Made by a program: the position numbers and the translations under genes
Notes under the pieces: model-generated
Databases searched by the model: none
What the model was told of the DNA's origin: nothing
Seen by the model: only the letters and a program-made list of their open reading frames with translations
Part shown: positions 34,235 to 42,834 of the stretch, in pieces
How positions within the stretch are numbered: the first letter of the stretch is position 1
How the letters are laid out: the number at the start of each line of letters is the position of its first letter
Assembly (NCBI RefSeq): GCF_002211365.1
Contig: NZ_LOKZ01000034.1
Span: 186,001 to 250,000 of the forward strand
Direction: 5' to 3'
Length of the DNA: 64,000 bases
Source of the DNA: Rhizobium sp. R711
Lineage (GTDB): Bacteria > Pseudomonadota > Alphaproteobacteria > Rhizobiales > Rhizobiaceae

Positions 34235-35129
34235 GTTTACGCCCTCCGAATTCCAGATAGGCCCAGGGAATGATGATGATCGCGACGGTGATCAGCATCA
34301 TGGTGGAGGCGGCGAAACCCTGCCCCAGATTCTGAGCCTGGAACATGTAGTCGTAGACGTATTTGGCGGGCACTTCCGACGCGATGCCGGGACCACCTGA
34401 TGTCTGCGCCACGACGAGGTCGTAGACCTTGACGATGCCGCTCGCGATGATGACGAGCGTCGTGATGAACACCGGCCGCATCATCGGAATGACGATGAAG
34501 AGATAGGTCTTCCACATCGGGATGCCGTCGACGCGCGCAGCCTTCCAGATGTCTTCATCGATGCCACGCAGACCGGCCAGCATCAGGCACATCACAAGGC
34601 CGGTTCCCTGCCAAAGCGCGGCGATCAGGATGCCATAGATGACGATTTCGGGCGTATAGAGCGGATCGAAGGTGAAACTCGACCAGCCGAGCGAGCGGAC
34701 GACGGACTGCACGCCGAACTCGGGATTGAGCACCCACTGCCAGACGAGGCCCGTCACGATGAACGACAGGGCGAATGGGTACAGGAAGATCGTACGGAAC
34801 GTATTCTCGAACCGGATCTTCTGATCCATCAGAGCCGCCAGGACAAAGCCGATCACGAGGCTAAAAATTAGGGAGAGAACACCGTAAACGGCCAGATTCT
34901 CGATCGAAACGATCCAGCGCGGAGCAGCCCAGAGGCGCTTGTACTGATCGAAACCGACGAAGCTCAACCGAGGAAGGAGCTTCGAGTTGGTGAATGAATA
35001 GACCACCGTCCAAGCCGTGCCGCCGAGAAAGATAACAAGGGCGGTAAGGATCATGGGGATGGAAGCAATCTTCGAATTCAGATTGCGCAGTAACTGATTT
35101 GGCCGGCCTGCTTTCGCTTGACCCGTCAT
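34227..35129 (-). CDS. Carbohydrate ABC transporter permease (MalF type)
   Basis: Inner-membrane subunit of 300 residues with six helices. The EAA-type loop is GIDEDIWKAARVDGIPMWKT. The ATG at 35129 follows AGGAGG, which rejects the longer frame to 35210. It lies 211 bases beyond the binding-protein gene, across a strong hairpin. Confidence 0.94.
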   Translation of the reverse strand: MTGQAKAGRPNQLLRNLNSKIASIPMILTALVIFLGGTAWTVVYSFTNSKLLPRLSFVGFDQYKRLWAAPRWIVSIENLAVYGVLSLIFSLVIGFVLAALMDQKIRFENTFRTIFLYPFALSFIVTGLVWQWVLNPEFGVQSVVRSLGWSSFTFDPLYTPEIVIYGILIAALWQGTGLVMCLMLAGLRGIDEDIWKAARVDGIPMWKTYLFIVIPMMRPVFITTLVIIASGIVKVYDLVVAQTSGGPGIASEVPAKYVYDYMFQAQNLGQGFAASTMMLITVAIIIIPWAYLEFGGRKRA

Positions 35130-35289
35130 TGTAATTCCTCCTGAATCGCAATTCCTCTGTGATCCAGAGCGGCGAACCGTCTGCCGGTCGCCTCCTCCTC
35201 TCACTCCCATATCGAGACCGGCGATTGCGCATCAGCGCGTCAGCCTCGAGCGCTGCCGCCACCCGGATCACGATGGGAGTTCCGGGCAA

Positions 35290-35316
35290 ATCCGGCTCCG
35301 TCAAACGGAGCCGGAT
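35290..35316 (-). promoter_or_regulatory. Strong hairpin between the binding-protein and permease genes
   Basis: Perfect 12-bp stem ATCCGGCTCCGT with ACGGAGCCGGAT and a three-base loop, 24 bases after the binding-protein stop. There is no long T run. Such stems usually protect the upstream mRNA or attenuate, giving more binding protein than permease. Confidence 0.75.
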
Positions 35317-35340
35317 CGCAACAGCATCGGAATGCGACGA

Positions 35341-36576
35341 TCAGTCGGCAGAAGCGATGATTTCAGCGAAGCGCTTCTGAGCGGCTTCCGGCGTCATCGA
35401 CGGATTTGCGAAGAACTCGGAGAAGAGGTCTTCCTTCTGCTTCTGGCTATCAGCCGACAGAAGCTGGTCCGTGCCTTCGATCACATTGCCCTTGGCCAGG
35501 ATATCGAGGCCCTTCTTCATGCAGTCGTTCGCGGCTCCGAGGTCAACGTCGCCGCGAACCGGCAGAGAGCCCTTCTTCAGGTTGAAGGCAACCTGCGTCT
35601 TGGGATCGAGAAGCGTCTTGGCGAGGACATCCTGCGCCTTCGACTTGGCTTCATCCTTGAGCAGCGGGAAGTAGAAGGCATCACCACCGGTGGAGATGAT
35701 CTCGTTCACGCCAAGGCCCGGAAGGCAGGTGTAGTCGGTACCGGCCTTCTGACCAGCAAGCTGGAACTCGCCCTGCGCCCAGTCACCCATGATCTGGCCG
35801 CCGGCCTTGCCGGTGATGACGAGGTTGGTTGCCTGGTTCCAGTCCTGAACGTTGCTGCCCTTCGACATGCGACGCGCATCATCCGCGGCCTTGAAGACCT
35901 TAGCGATCTCGGGACCGGCAGCGACTTCGGCGTCCTTGTCCTTGAATACCTTGTGGAAGGTATCCTTGCCGGCGATCGCGACCATCAGGACGTCGAATGC
36001 GCCTGCGGCCTGCCATGGTTGACCACCAACGGCGAGCGGAACGATGCCGGCCTTTTCAAGCGCCGGAGCAGCGGCGACGAATTCATCCCAGTTCTTCGGC
36101 ACTTCGACGCCGGCCTTCTTGAAGGCCGCGTTCGAGAGCCACAGCCACTGCCAGGAGTGGATATTGACCGGGGCGCAATAGATCTTGCCGTTGATCGTGC
36201 AGGAATCGAGCAGGCTTGACGGACGGATGATGTCCTTCCAGTGCTCGGCGGTGGCGACATCGGTCAGATCGCGCATCAGGCCAGCCTGGACCAGCTCTTC
36301 CGCCTGGCGACCATGGTTGAACTGCGTGGCACCCATCGGGTCGCCGCCGGTGATGCGGCTGATCATGATCGGACGCGCGGTACCACCGGAACCGGCGATT
36401 GCACCGTCAACCCACTTGTTGCCGGTCGCATCGAATGCCTTTGCGAGTTCCGCCACGGCAGCAGCTTCGCCGCCGGATGTCCACCAATGGGTGACTTCAA
36501 GATCGGTCGCGTTGGCCGCACCGAGCGGCAACACGACGGAAGCGGCAAGCGCAGCCGCCATCAAACGAAAATTCAT
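35341..36576 (-). CDS. Sugar ABC transporter periplasmic substrate-binding protein
   Basis: Exported receptor of 411 residues in the solute-binding family 1. The signal peptide is MNFRLMAAALAASVVLPLGA, cleaved near residue 23 (ANA/TDLEV). The mature protein begins LEVTHWWTSGGEAAAVAELA, and NIHSWQWLWLSNAAFKKAG gives several aromatic residues likely to stack on sugar. First gene of the locus, with the longest upstream region facing LacI. Such members usually bind oligosaccharides or glucosides; the GH2/GH43 partners suggest plant-wall-derived substrates. Confidence 0.95.
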   Translation of the reverse strand: MNFRLMAAALAASVVLPLGAANATDLEVTHWWTSGGEAAAVAELAKAFDATGNKWVDGAIAGSGGTARPIMISRITGGDPMGATQFNHGRQAEELVQAGLMRDLTDVATAEHWKDIIRPSSLLDSCTINGKIYCAPVNIHSWQWLWLSNAAFKKAGVEVPKNWDEFVAAAPALEKAGIVPLAVGGQPWQAAGAFDVLMVAIAGKDTFHKVFKDKDAEVAAGPEIAKVFKAADDARRMSKGSNVQDWNQATNLVITGKAGGQIMGDWAQGEFQLAGQKAGTDYTCLPGLGVNEIISTGGDAFYFPLLKDEAKSKAQDVLAKTLLDPKTQVAFNLKKGSLPVRGDVDLGAANDCMKKGLDILAKGNVIEGTDQLLSADSQKQKEDLFSEFFANPSMTPEAAQKRFAEIIASAD

Positions 36577-37029
36577 GAGTTCTCCTCCCTCACTGAAACG
36601 TTGCCGGAAAAACTTAGTTCAATCGATATTTGGGTGCAACAGCCCGCCTCGAAAATTTTCCCTTTGGCTGCCATTTGCTACCATTGCCTGTCAAAACGCA
36701 GCGTTTTCGACAGCATGCCATAATGATGAGCGACCGATTGAGCAGCTGCACAATCAAACGTATACTATTGATCTATATGCATTATTTATAATAGGCTTAG
36801 AGCGACCGTCTAATCATTCACTCGCACCTGCAAAAAATCCGGGCAAAATTCACAATTTCAACCATTGCGAGCACAGACAACACCATCGCGAAAAAAGACC
36901 CTCGACAATTCAACTGTATCGTTACAGATTTTGCTTGTTCAGAGGAGGAGCAGCTAGCGTTCTTTGTGCTTACAGCGCTTCGAAAAGACACTATAAGCGG
37001 GACCAAATTGCGCAGGACGGCCTAGAGGG
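36577..37029. promoter_or_regulatory. Divergent control region of the sugar locus
   Basis: About 450 AT-rich bases between the binding-protein gene and the LacI gene. It holds a palindrome (36688-36713), an AT-rich promoter-like patch (36755-36800) and AGAGGAGGAG at 36940. No coding frame with support. Confidence 0.6.
36688..36713. promoter_or_regulatory. Candidate LacI-family operator
   Basis: The core AAAACGCAGCGTTTT is a perfect 15-base palindrome extended to CTGTC...CGACAG with one extra base on the right. It lies 112 bases upstream of the binding-protein ATG. The ACGC...GCGT halves resemble LacI/PurR-type operators; assignment to the adjacent regulator is inference. Confidence 0.5.
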
Positions 37030-38064
37030 ATGGAAAACAAAGCGAATTTTGCAGGAGCCACCGCAGAGGCAACTCGCGAGCGGCCAACACTGAAAACAAT
37101 TGCCTTCATGACCGGGCTCGGCGTGACGACAGTGTCGCGCGCGCTCAAGGATGCTCCTGACATCGGCGCGGAAACCAAGGAACGGGTTCGCATGGTCGCC
37201 CGCCAGCTCGGCTACCAGCCGAACAGGGCCGGCGTACGCCTGCGCACCGGCAAGACCAACGTCATTGCGCTGGTACTCAGCATTGATGAAGAGATCATGG
37301 GTTTCAGCAGCCAGATGGTGTTCGGCATCTCGGAGGTATTGACCGGCACGCCCTATCACATCGTCGTCACGCCGCATTCGCACAGCAAGGATCCGATGCT
37401 GCCCGTGCGCTACATCCTGGAAACAGGGTCGGCCGACGGCGTCATCATCTCCCGCATCGAGCCCGACGATCCCCGAGTCCGCCTGCTCACCGAGCACAAC
37501 ATGCCCTTTGCCACGCACGGGCGCACCGATGCCGGTCTCACCCATCCGTTTCACGACTTCGACAACGAGGCTTTCGCCCATCAGGCTGTCGAGAAGCTGG
37601 TCGGACGGGGACGCAAACGCATCGCCCTGCTCCAGCCTCCAAGCAAGCTGACCTATTACACGCACACGCGGATCGGATTTCAGACCGGACTACATGACTA
37701 CGGCGCCGAGGAAGTGCCGTTGCGCGTCACGATCGACAATCCGCTGGAGGAAATCCGCAACGCCGTAGAAGTCATGATGCGCGCATCGAACGCACCGGAT
37801 GGAATCGTTTGCTCGGCCGGAAGCGCCGCCATCGCCGTCAACGCCGGTATAGAGGCCGCCGGCAAGCGGCTTGGCCGGGATGTCGACATGGTCTCCAAGG
37901 AATCGGCGCCGATCCTCAACTGGATCCGTCCCGAGATCATCACCGCCTACGAGGACGTCCGCCATGCAGGACGCGAAATGGCGAAGGCAGTCATCGCCCG
38001 CATCGACGGCGTCGAACCGGAACTGTTGCAAAGCATCAGCCAGCCTGTCTGGAAGAGCAGGTAG
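37030..38064 (+). CDS. LacI-family transcriptional regulator
   Basis: Repressor of 344 residues. The HTH and hinge occupy about residues 20-75 (PTLKTIAFMTGLGVTTVSRA, then YQPNRAGVRLRTGKTNVIAL). A periplasmic-binding-protein-like sensor follows (FGISEVLTGTPYHIVVTPHS, ADGVIISRIEPDDPRVRLL). It diverges from the ABC/glycosidase locus and most simply represses it until a sugar binds. An isochorismatase gene lies 68 bases downstream and may share the transcript. Confidence 0.93.
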   Translation: MENKANFAGATAEATRERPTLKTIAFMTGLGVTTVSRALKDAPDIGAETKERVRMVARQLGYQPNRAGVRLRTGKTNVIALVLSIDEEIMGFSSQMVFGISEVLTGTPYHIVVTPHSHSKDPMLPVRYILETGSADGVIISRIEPDDPRVRLLTEHNMPFATHGRTDAGLTHPFHDFDNEAFAHQAVEKLVGRGRKRIALLQPPSKLTYYTHTRIGFQTGLHDYGAEEVPLRVTIDNPLEEIRNAVEVMMRASNAPDGIVCSAGSAAIAVNAGIEAAGKRLGRDVDMVSKESAPILNWIRPEIITAYEDVRHAGREMAKAVIARIDGVEPELLQSISQPVWKSR

Positions 38065-38132
38065 ACATCGCCACGCCAACCCTTATTGATGGCGGCAGAG
38101 GCACAAACAATCACAGCGGAGACGCACTGGAT

Positions 38133-38690
38133 ATGACGACGGCACTGCTGATCATCGACGTTCAGAACGCCATTCTCAGAGGCAAGAGCACGCCCGATCG
38201 CCAACCCATCATCGATGCGGCGCTGGACGAGACCGTTTCGCGGCTGCAATCACTTCGTGACGAGGCCCACCGCGCGGGCGCGCCTGTTATCCTCGTCCAG
38301 CACGATGGCGACCCAGGTCATCGACTGGCGGTCGGCACCGACGGCTGGGCCATCCGGCCGGAACTGTCGCCGGACAAGGGTGACACCGTCGTTCACAAGA
38401 AGAGCTCAGACTCGTTTTTCCAAACGGACCTCGCCGACAGGTTGGCAGAACGGAACGTCACGCACCTGATCGTCGGCGGCTGCATGACGCAGTTTTGCGT
38501 CGACACGACTGTCAGGCGCGCGGTCTCGCTTGGCTATGATGTCACGCTGGTTGCCGACGGCCACGCGACGGCCGATTCGGGAACACTGAACTTCGCTGAT
38601 ATCGTTGCGCATCACAACGAAACGCTTGACGATTTCGATGCTGGCAACGCCCGCATCCTGGTTCGACCGATCGAGGATATTCGCTTCTGA
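38133..38690 (+). CDS. Isochorismatase-family cysteine hydrolase
   Basis: Cytosolic hydrolase of 185 residues. The triad is visible: Asp in LLIIDVQNAIL, Lys in VVHKKSSDSFFQ and nucleophile Cys in GGCMTQFCVDTTVRRAV. Members cleave amides or isochorismate (nicotinamidase, carbamoylases); the substrate is not indicated. I chose the ATG at 38133 at the first strand; the frame is open much further upstream inside lacI but without purpose. It may be a passenger of the lacI transcript. Confidence 0.9.
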   Translation: MTTALLIIDVQNAILRGKSTPDRQPIIDAALDETVSRLQSLRDEAHRAGAPVILVQHDGDPGHRLAVGTDGWAIRPELSPDKGDTVVHKKSSDSFFQTDLADRLAERNVTHLIVGGCMTQFCVDTTVRRAVSLGYDVTLVADGHATADSGTLNFADIVAHHNETLDDFDAGNARILVRPIEDIRF

Positions 38691-38739
38691 AGCGACGCCT
38701 TCGGGCCCGAAACCACCCGGCCGGCCTTTTCAGCAGCTT

Positions 38740-40170
38740 TTAGAACGTTGACGCGCCACTGCCCCAAGGGCCGTGGTGGAAATCCTTGCCGTCGAGGCGA
38801 TCGAAGCCGTGCGCGCCGAAGAAGTCGCGCTGCGCCTGGATCAGGTTGGCCGTACCGCGACCCTGGCGATAGGCATCGAAATAGGTCAGCGCCGAGGTAA
38901 GCGCCGGAACCGGCAGGCCGGCCTGCAGGGCCGCCGTGACGACACGGCGTAGCGCCGGGATTGATTCCTTGACCATCTCGGAGAAGGCAGGCGTCACGAT
39001 CAGGTTGGCCGCATCCGGCGCCTTGGTGAAGGCCGAGGTGATCTCGTCAAGGAACTGCGAGCGGATGATGCAGCCGGCACGCCAGATCTTGGCGATAACG
39101 GGCATCGGAAGCGACCAGTTAAACTCGCGCGATGCTTCCGCCATGACCGCAAAGCCCTGCGCGTAAGCGCCGATCTTGGCCGCAAACAGCGCCAGTTCCA
39201 GATCCTTGTTGAGTTCCGGTCCGTAAGCGATCGGGAACTTGTATTCCGGCTTGCCGAAGATCTTCTCGGCGGCTTCGCGTTCGGTCTTCATCGACGACAG
39301 GCTGCGGGCGGCGACGGCAGCCTCGATCGCGGTTGCCGGAATGCCCATGTTCTGGGCTTCGATCGCCGACCACTTGCCGGTGCCCTTCTGGCCGGCTTTG
39401 TCGAGGATCATGTCGACCATCGAGCCACCGGCGAGCGGATCGGTCGCGGCCAGCACCTTTTCGGAGATTTCGATCAGATAGGAATTCAGGCGACCCTTGT
39501 TCCATTCGCCGAAGATGCCGCTGATGTCCTTGGCGCTCTTGCCGACGCCGTCGCGCAGGATGCCATAGATCTCGGCAATCATCTGCATGTCGGCATATTC
39601 GATACCGTTGTGGATCGTCTTGACGAAGTGACCGGCACCGTCATTGCCGAGCCAGGCAACGCAAGGATCGCCGTTGTACTTGGCGGCGATCGACGTCAGC
39701 ACCTTCTCGACGCGCTTCCAGGAGTCCTCGGTGCCGCCGACCATGATCGATGGACCATGGCGCGCACCTTCCTCGCCGCCCGAGACGCCCATGCCGATGA
39801 AGGTCAGGTCGGTGTTCTTCAGGCGGTCGAAACGAGCGATCGTATCGCGGAAGTTTGCATTACCGGCATCGATCATGATGTCGCCCTTGGAGAGGTAGGG
39901 GCGCAGCGCTTCCATCTGCTGATCGACGGCCTCACCGGCTTTGATCATGATGATGATCGGACGTGGCGGGCGGATCGCTTCGACGAATTCCTCGATCGTC
40001 TTGCAGGGAATGATCTGCTTTTTTAGGTCGCCGGCGCTTTCGTAGAATTCATCCGTTTTCTCAGGCGTTCGGTTGAAGACGGCAATCTTGTTGCCTTTTT
40101 CCGCAATGTTGAGCGCCAGGTTGGAACCCATGACGGCAAGGCCGATCAGCCCGATTTCTGCCTTTTCCAC
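38740..40170 (-). CDS. gnd: 6-Phosphogluconate dehydrogenase, decarboxylating
   Basis: Pentose phosphate enzyme that makes ribulose-5-phosphate, CO2 and NADPH; 476 residues, the usual length. The Rossmann domain is IGLIGLAVMGSNLALNIAEK. The substrate signature GMGVSGGEEGARHGPSIMVG and the catalytic Lys region HFVKTIHNGIEYADMQMI are intact, with the C-terminal FFGAHGFDRLDG. The start is a GTG at 40170 preceded by GGAGGTGT; the open frame continues to 40275, but that extension is not protein-like. It is monocistronic. Confidence 0.97.
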   Translation of the reverse strand: MEKAEIGLIGLAVMGSNLALNIAEKGNKIAVFNRTPEKTDEFYESAGDLKKQIIPCKTIEEFVEAIRPPRPIIIMIKAGEAVDQQMEALRPYLSKGDIMIDAGNANFRDTIARFDRLKNTDLTFIGMGVSGGEEGARHGPSIMVGGTEDSWKRVEKVLTSIAAKYNGDPCVAWLGNDGAGHFVKTIHNGIEYADMQMIAEIYGILRDGVGKSAKDISGIFGEWNKGRLNSYLIEISEKVLAATDPLAGGSMVDMILDKAGQKGTGKWSAIEAQNMGIPATAIEAAVAARSLSSMKTEREAAEKIFGKPEYKFPIAYGPELNKDLELALFAAKIGAYAQGFAVMAEASREFNWSLPMPVIAKIWRAGCIIRSQFLDEITSAFTKAPDAANLIVTPAFSEMVKESIPALRRVVTAALQAGLPVPALTSALTYFDAYRQGRGTANLIQAQRDFFGAHGFDRLDGKDFHHGPWGSGASTF

Positions 40171-40316
40171 GATACACCTCCGATGAGTCATTTTGGACCG
40201 GTGTTGTGGCACTCTCTGGCTCAAACGGCAAGTTCGATTCGGCTTCGAATCGGCCTCGTATTGCCGGCGTTGCAAACTAAGCCATATTCCCTCTTAGTCT
40301 CACAGGAAGAGAGCCG

Positions 40317-41102
40317 ATGAGCCGCGCAGGAACACATGAGGATGCAGTTCTCGCCGCGCGCGCCGGCCGATACACGGAGTATGCGCCCGCGCCTGCGCTT
40401 GGTGCTCATTTTGGCTGCCTTTGGTCACACGATATTCACGAAGGAGCCGATCAGAGGATCGCGATCGTACCCGACGGCTATTGCGACATCGTCTGGGTGG
40501 GCGGCAGGCTTGTGGTCGCAGGCCCGGACCGCAGCAGCGCCTTCCCGACGCTCGCCGGTGGCGAGAGGATAGTGGGCGCGCGCTTCGCCCCGGGAGCAGC
40601 CGCCGAGTGGCTGAAGGTGCAGCTCTGCGACATTGTCGGTCAATCAATTCCTCTGGAAGATTTCTGGGGAGCCGCGGCACTCAGATTGAATGAATTGCTA
40701 TGCGCCTGCGCCAATTCGGACGAACGGCTCTTGCAGCTAAGATCCTCTCTTGAGCAAGAGGCCGCGAAACATGCAACATCGGCAAGGGACATGGCCTCGG
40801 TATTTGCGCGGGCAAGCGACATTTCGCAGTCCCGGGACGTGGTCGATGCCATGCTCGACGACCTCTCCATCGGCGCGCGCCAACTTCGTCGACGTTGCCA
40901 CGCCCATTTCGGTTACGGACCGAAGACGCTCGCCCGAATTCGCCGATTTCAGGGCATGCTCGGCCTTTGCCGTAGCAAGAGCCTCCCGCTCGCAGAGTTG
41001 GCAGTTGCGGCCGGCTACGCCGATCAGGCGCATATGACCCGCGATGTACGCGAAATTTCGACGCTGACGCCCATGCAGCTTCAGCAGCAGATAGCAGGTT
41101 GA
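40317..41102 (+). CDS. AraC-family transcriptional regulator
   Basis: DNA-binding activator of 261 residues. The N-terminal domain contains IAIVPDGYCDIVWVGGRLVV and VGARFAPGAAAEWL, the DUF6597-type sensor seen in AraC proteins of alphaproteobacteria. The C-terminal double HTH is visible in LSIGARQLRRRCHAHFGYGP, KTLARIRRFQGML and LPLAELAVAAGYADQAHMTR. AGGAAGAG precedes the ATG at 40317. Two small genes follow in the same direction, an SRPBCC and a VOC protein, the usual targets of this regulator type. Confidence 0.92.
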   Translation: MSRAGTHEDAVLAARAGRYTEYAPAPALGAHFGCLWSHDIHEGADQRIAIVPDGYCDIVWVGGRLVVAGPDRSSAFPTLAGGERIVGARFAPGAAAEWLKVQLCDIVGQSIPLEDFWGAAALRLNELLCACANSDERLLQLRSSLEQEAAKHATSARDMASVFARASDISQSRDVVDAMLDDLSIGARQLRRRCHAHFGYGPKTLARIRRFQGMLGLCRSKSLPLAELAVAAGYADQAHMTRDVREISTLTPMQLQQQIAG

Positions 41103-41170
41103 ACGTCCGTTTTCTTCAATACGAAACCGTTTGTTTTGCTATCTCCATTAGAGCACCACAGGAAAACGCC

Positions 41171-41569
41171 ATGTCTACGATGCCCGCAAGGATCATCCAC
41201 CGCTCCATCGACCGGAATTGGCGCGACGTCTATGCCTTTGCGGCCGCCCCTGAGAACATGCCACTCTGGGCGTCCGGATTGGCCTCAGGGTTGGAGCACA
41301 GCGGCGAAGACTGGATTGCTACCGGGGCTCTCGGCGCGGTGAAGGTCAGTTTCGTCCCGCACAACGAGTTCGGCGTCATCGACCATACGGTAACAATCGA
41401 GAGCGGGCTGCGCGTCTACAACGCACTACGGATCGTGCCGAACGGCGGTGGCTGCGAGGTCATGTTCACGCTGTTGCGCATCCCCGGCATGACAGACGAG
41501 CAATTCGAGGCCGATGCCGCGCATATCGCGAAGGATCTGACGGCATTGAAGGCATTGATGGAAGCATAG
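41171..41569 (+). CDS. SRPBCC (polyketide cyclase-like) protein
   Basis: Helix-grip protein of 132 residues starting MSTMPARIIHRSIDRNWRDV, with YAFAAAPENMPLWASGLASG and the C-terminal helix MTDEQFEADAAHIAKDL. The ATG at 41171 lies 68 bases after the AraC stop; the TTG-initiated longer frame is not credible. It probably binds a small hydrophobic ligand. It ends six bases before the VOC gene, so the two are co-translated. Confidence 0.87.
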   Translation: MSTMPARIIHRSIDRNWRDVYAFAAAPENMPLWASGLASGLEHSGEDWIATGALGAVKVSFVPHNEFGVIDHTVTIESGLRVYNALRIVPNGGGCEVMFTLLRIPGMTDEQFEADAAHIAKDLTALKALMEA

Positions 41570-41575
41570 GAGGCG

Positions 41576-41932
41576 ATGATGGCTGCAACAGCGGACACCC
41601 GACGTATCGACTACATCGAATTCAACGTCGGCAATATAGAAGCCACCAAAGCGTTCTACCGCAGGGCCTTCGGCTGGTCCTTTACCGACTACGGCCCCGA
41701 ATACTGCGAATTCGATGACGGGCGGCTCAAGGGCGGCTTTACGACACTGGGCACTCCGCAGCCTGGCGGCCCCCTCGTCATTCTCTATGCGGACGATCTT
41801 GAGGCCGCCCTTTCAAGCGTGGAAGGCGCCGGTGGGACCATTGTGAAACCGATCACCGGGTTCCCTGGTGGACGCCGGTTTCACTTCAGTGATCCGGATG
41901 GATATGAGCTTGCCGTTTGGACGAAGAGTTGA
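41576..41932 (+). CDS. VOC-family protein (glyoxalase fold)
   Basis: Soluble protein of 118 residues with DYIEFNVGNIEATKAFYRRA, the central PLVILYADDLEAALSSVEGA and the metal-region FSDPDGYELAVWTKS. AGGAGG spans the junction with the upstream gene and serves the ATG at 41576 (a second ATG is adjacent). The last 47 bases overlap the 3' end of the PAS gene on the other strand. Confidence 0.9.
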   Translation: MMAATADTRRIDYIEFNVGNIEATKAFYRRAFGWSFTDYGPEYCEFDDGRLKGGFTTLGTPQPGGPLVILYADDLEAALSSVEGAGGTIVKPITGFPGGRRFHFSDPDGYELAVWTKS

Positions 41933-42710
41933 TCAAGCGACGGTCGGCGCCTTCGCTCCCGGTATGCTGCATGATGATCAAGGCACCGATCACGCTTCCT
42001 GAAGAATCTCGCAATGGCGACATGCGGCAACGAACCGTTTTCACCGCATCGCCGTCGCCGCGCTCATAAGCGTAGTCGCTTCCGCGCCCTGCAAAACAAG
42101 CGTCGAGCCTTGCCTTCGCGCCTCCATGAAAGCGCTTCTCGCCAATAAATTCGATCAGGTGACGACCGATCAAATCGATCGCCTTCTTGCCGAGATAGGT
42201 CGAGTTGACGGTATTGGAATAGAGATACCGATAGTCCCTCGTCAGCACAGCGACACGATCCGGTATGGCATCGAGGATTGCCGCATTCAGGAAGTTGCCA
42301 TTGTCGACGTTCGGCGTGAACGCAAAGGGATCGACAATAGGCTGCCTCTCGACCGGCATCATCCGCCAGCGAGGCGCGGCCCCACCGAAGTACTTTTCCA
42401 TGAGCGTGGAAAGCAGCGCAACATAGCCGCGAACGGACTCACTGTCGTCCGCATACTGGTCAATGAGACAGCTGACGAATTCGAGCTGCATATGAACTTC
42501 GAGGATATTCGTCGCAGAGTGCCCGAGGATTGCGTCGACGAGTGGCTCGACCGAGCAATCGAGTATGCTTACGCGCGCGTCATCGCCCGCTGCGATAGCT
42601 GCATCGATCTGCGCACAACACAATGAGAACGCCCGAAAAAGCCCCAGCAAGACGCCTCCAAATGCATTCCGGAAGAGAATGCGACCGAGATCGGCCGAGC
42701 TTTGCTTCAC
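41886..42710 (-). CDS. PAS-domain protein with an unassigned N-terminal domain
   Basis: Cytosolic protein of 274 residues. Residues from about 140 to 250 form a PAS fold (NAAILDAIPDRVAVLTRDYR, YLYSNTVNSTYLGKKAIDLI, CRMSPLRDSSGSVIGALIIM). The first 130 residues are helical (LGRILFRNAFGGVLLGLFRA) and not recognised. There is no output domain, so it is probably a single-domain sensor acting on a partner. Its 3' end overlaps the VOC gene on the opposite strand. Confidence 0.78.
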   Translation of the reverse strand: MKQSSADLGRILFRNAFGGVLLGLFRAFSLCCAQIDAAIAAGDDARVSILDCSVEPLVDAILGHSATNILEVHMQLEFVSCLIDQYADDSESVRGYVALLSTLMEKYFGGAAPRWRMMPVERQPIVDPFAFTPNVDNGNFLNAAILDAIPDRVAVLTRDYRYLYSNTVNSTYLGKKAIDLIGRHLIEFIGEKRFHGGAKARLDACFAGRGSDYAYERGDGDAVKTVRCRMSPLRDSSGSVIGALIIMQHTGSEGADRRLINSSSKRQAHIHPDH

Positions 42711-42834
42711 GCAAGTTGAAACCGCGGACGCCTAGCCACTCGCCTTGATGGTAATCGGTAACATGACACACGTTCATATTCAATGAACGCATACCCCTGT
42801 TTTTCAATGATAAGATGTAGGGATCGGGTTGCGC

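Noticed and set aside
40220..40260. Possible tRNA-like or hairpin sequence (GATTCGGCTTCGAATC)
   Set aside because: It is a short palindrome upstream of gnd with no acceptor or anticodon arms.
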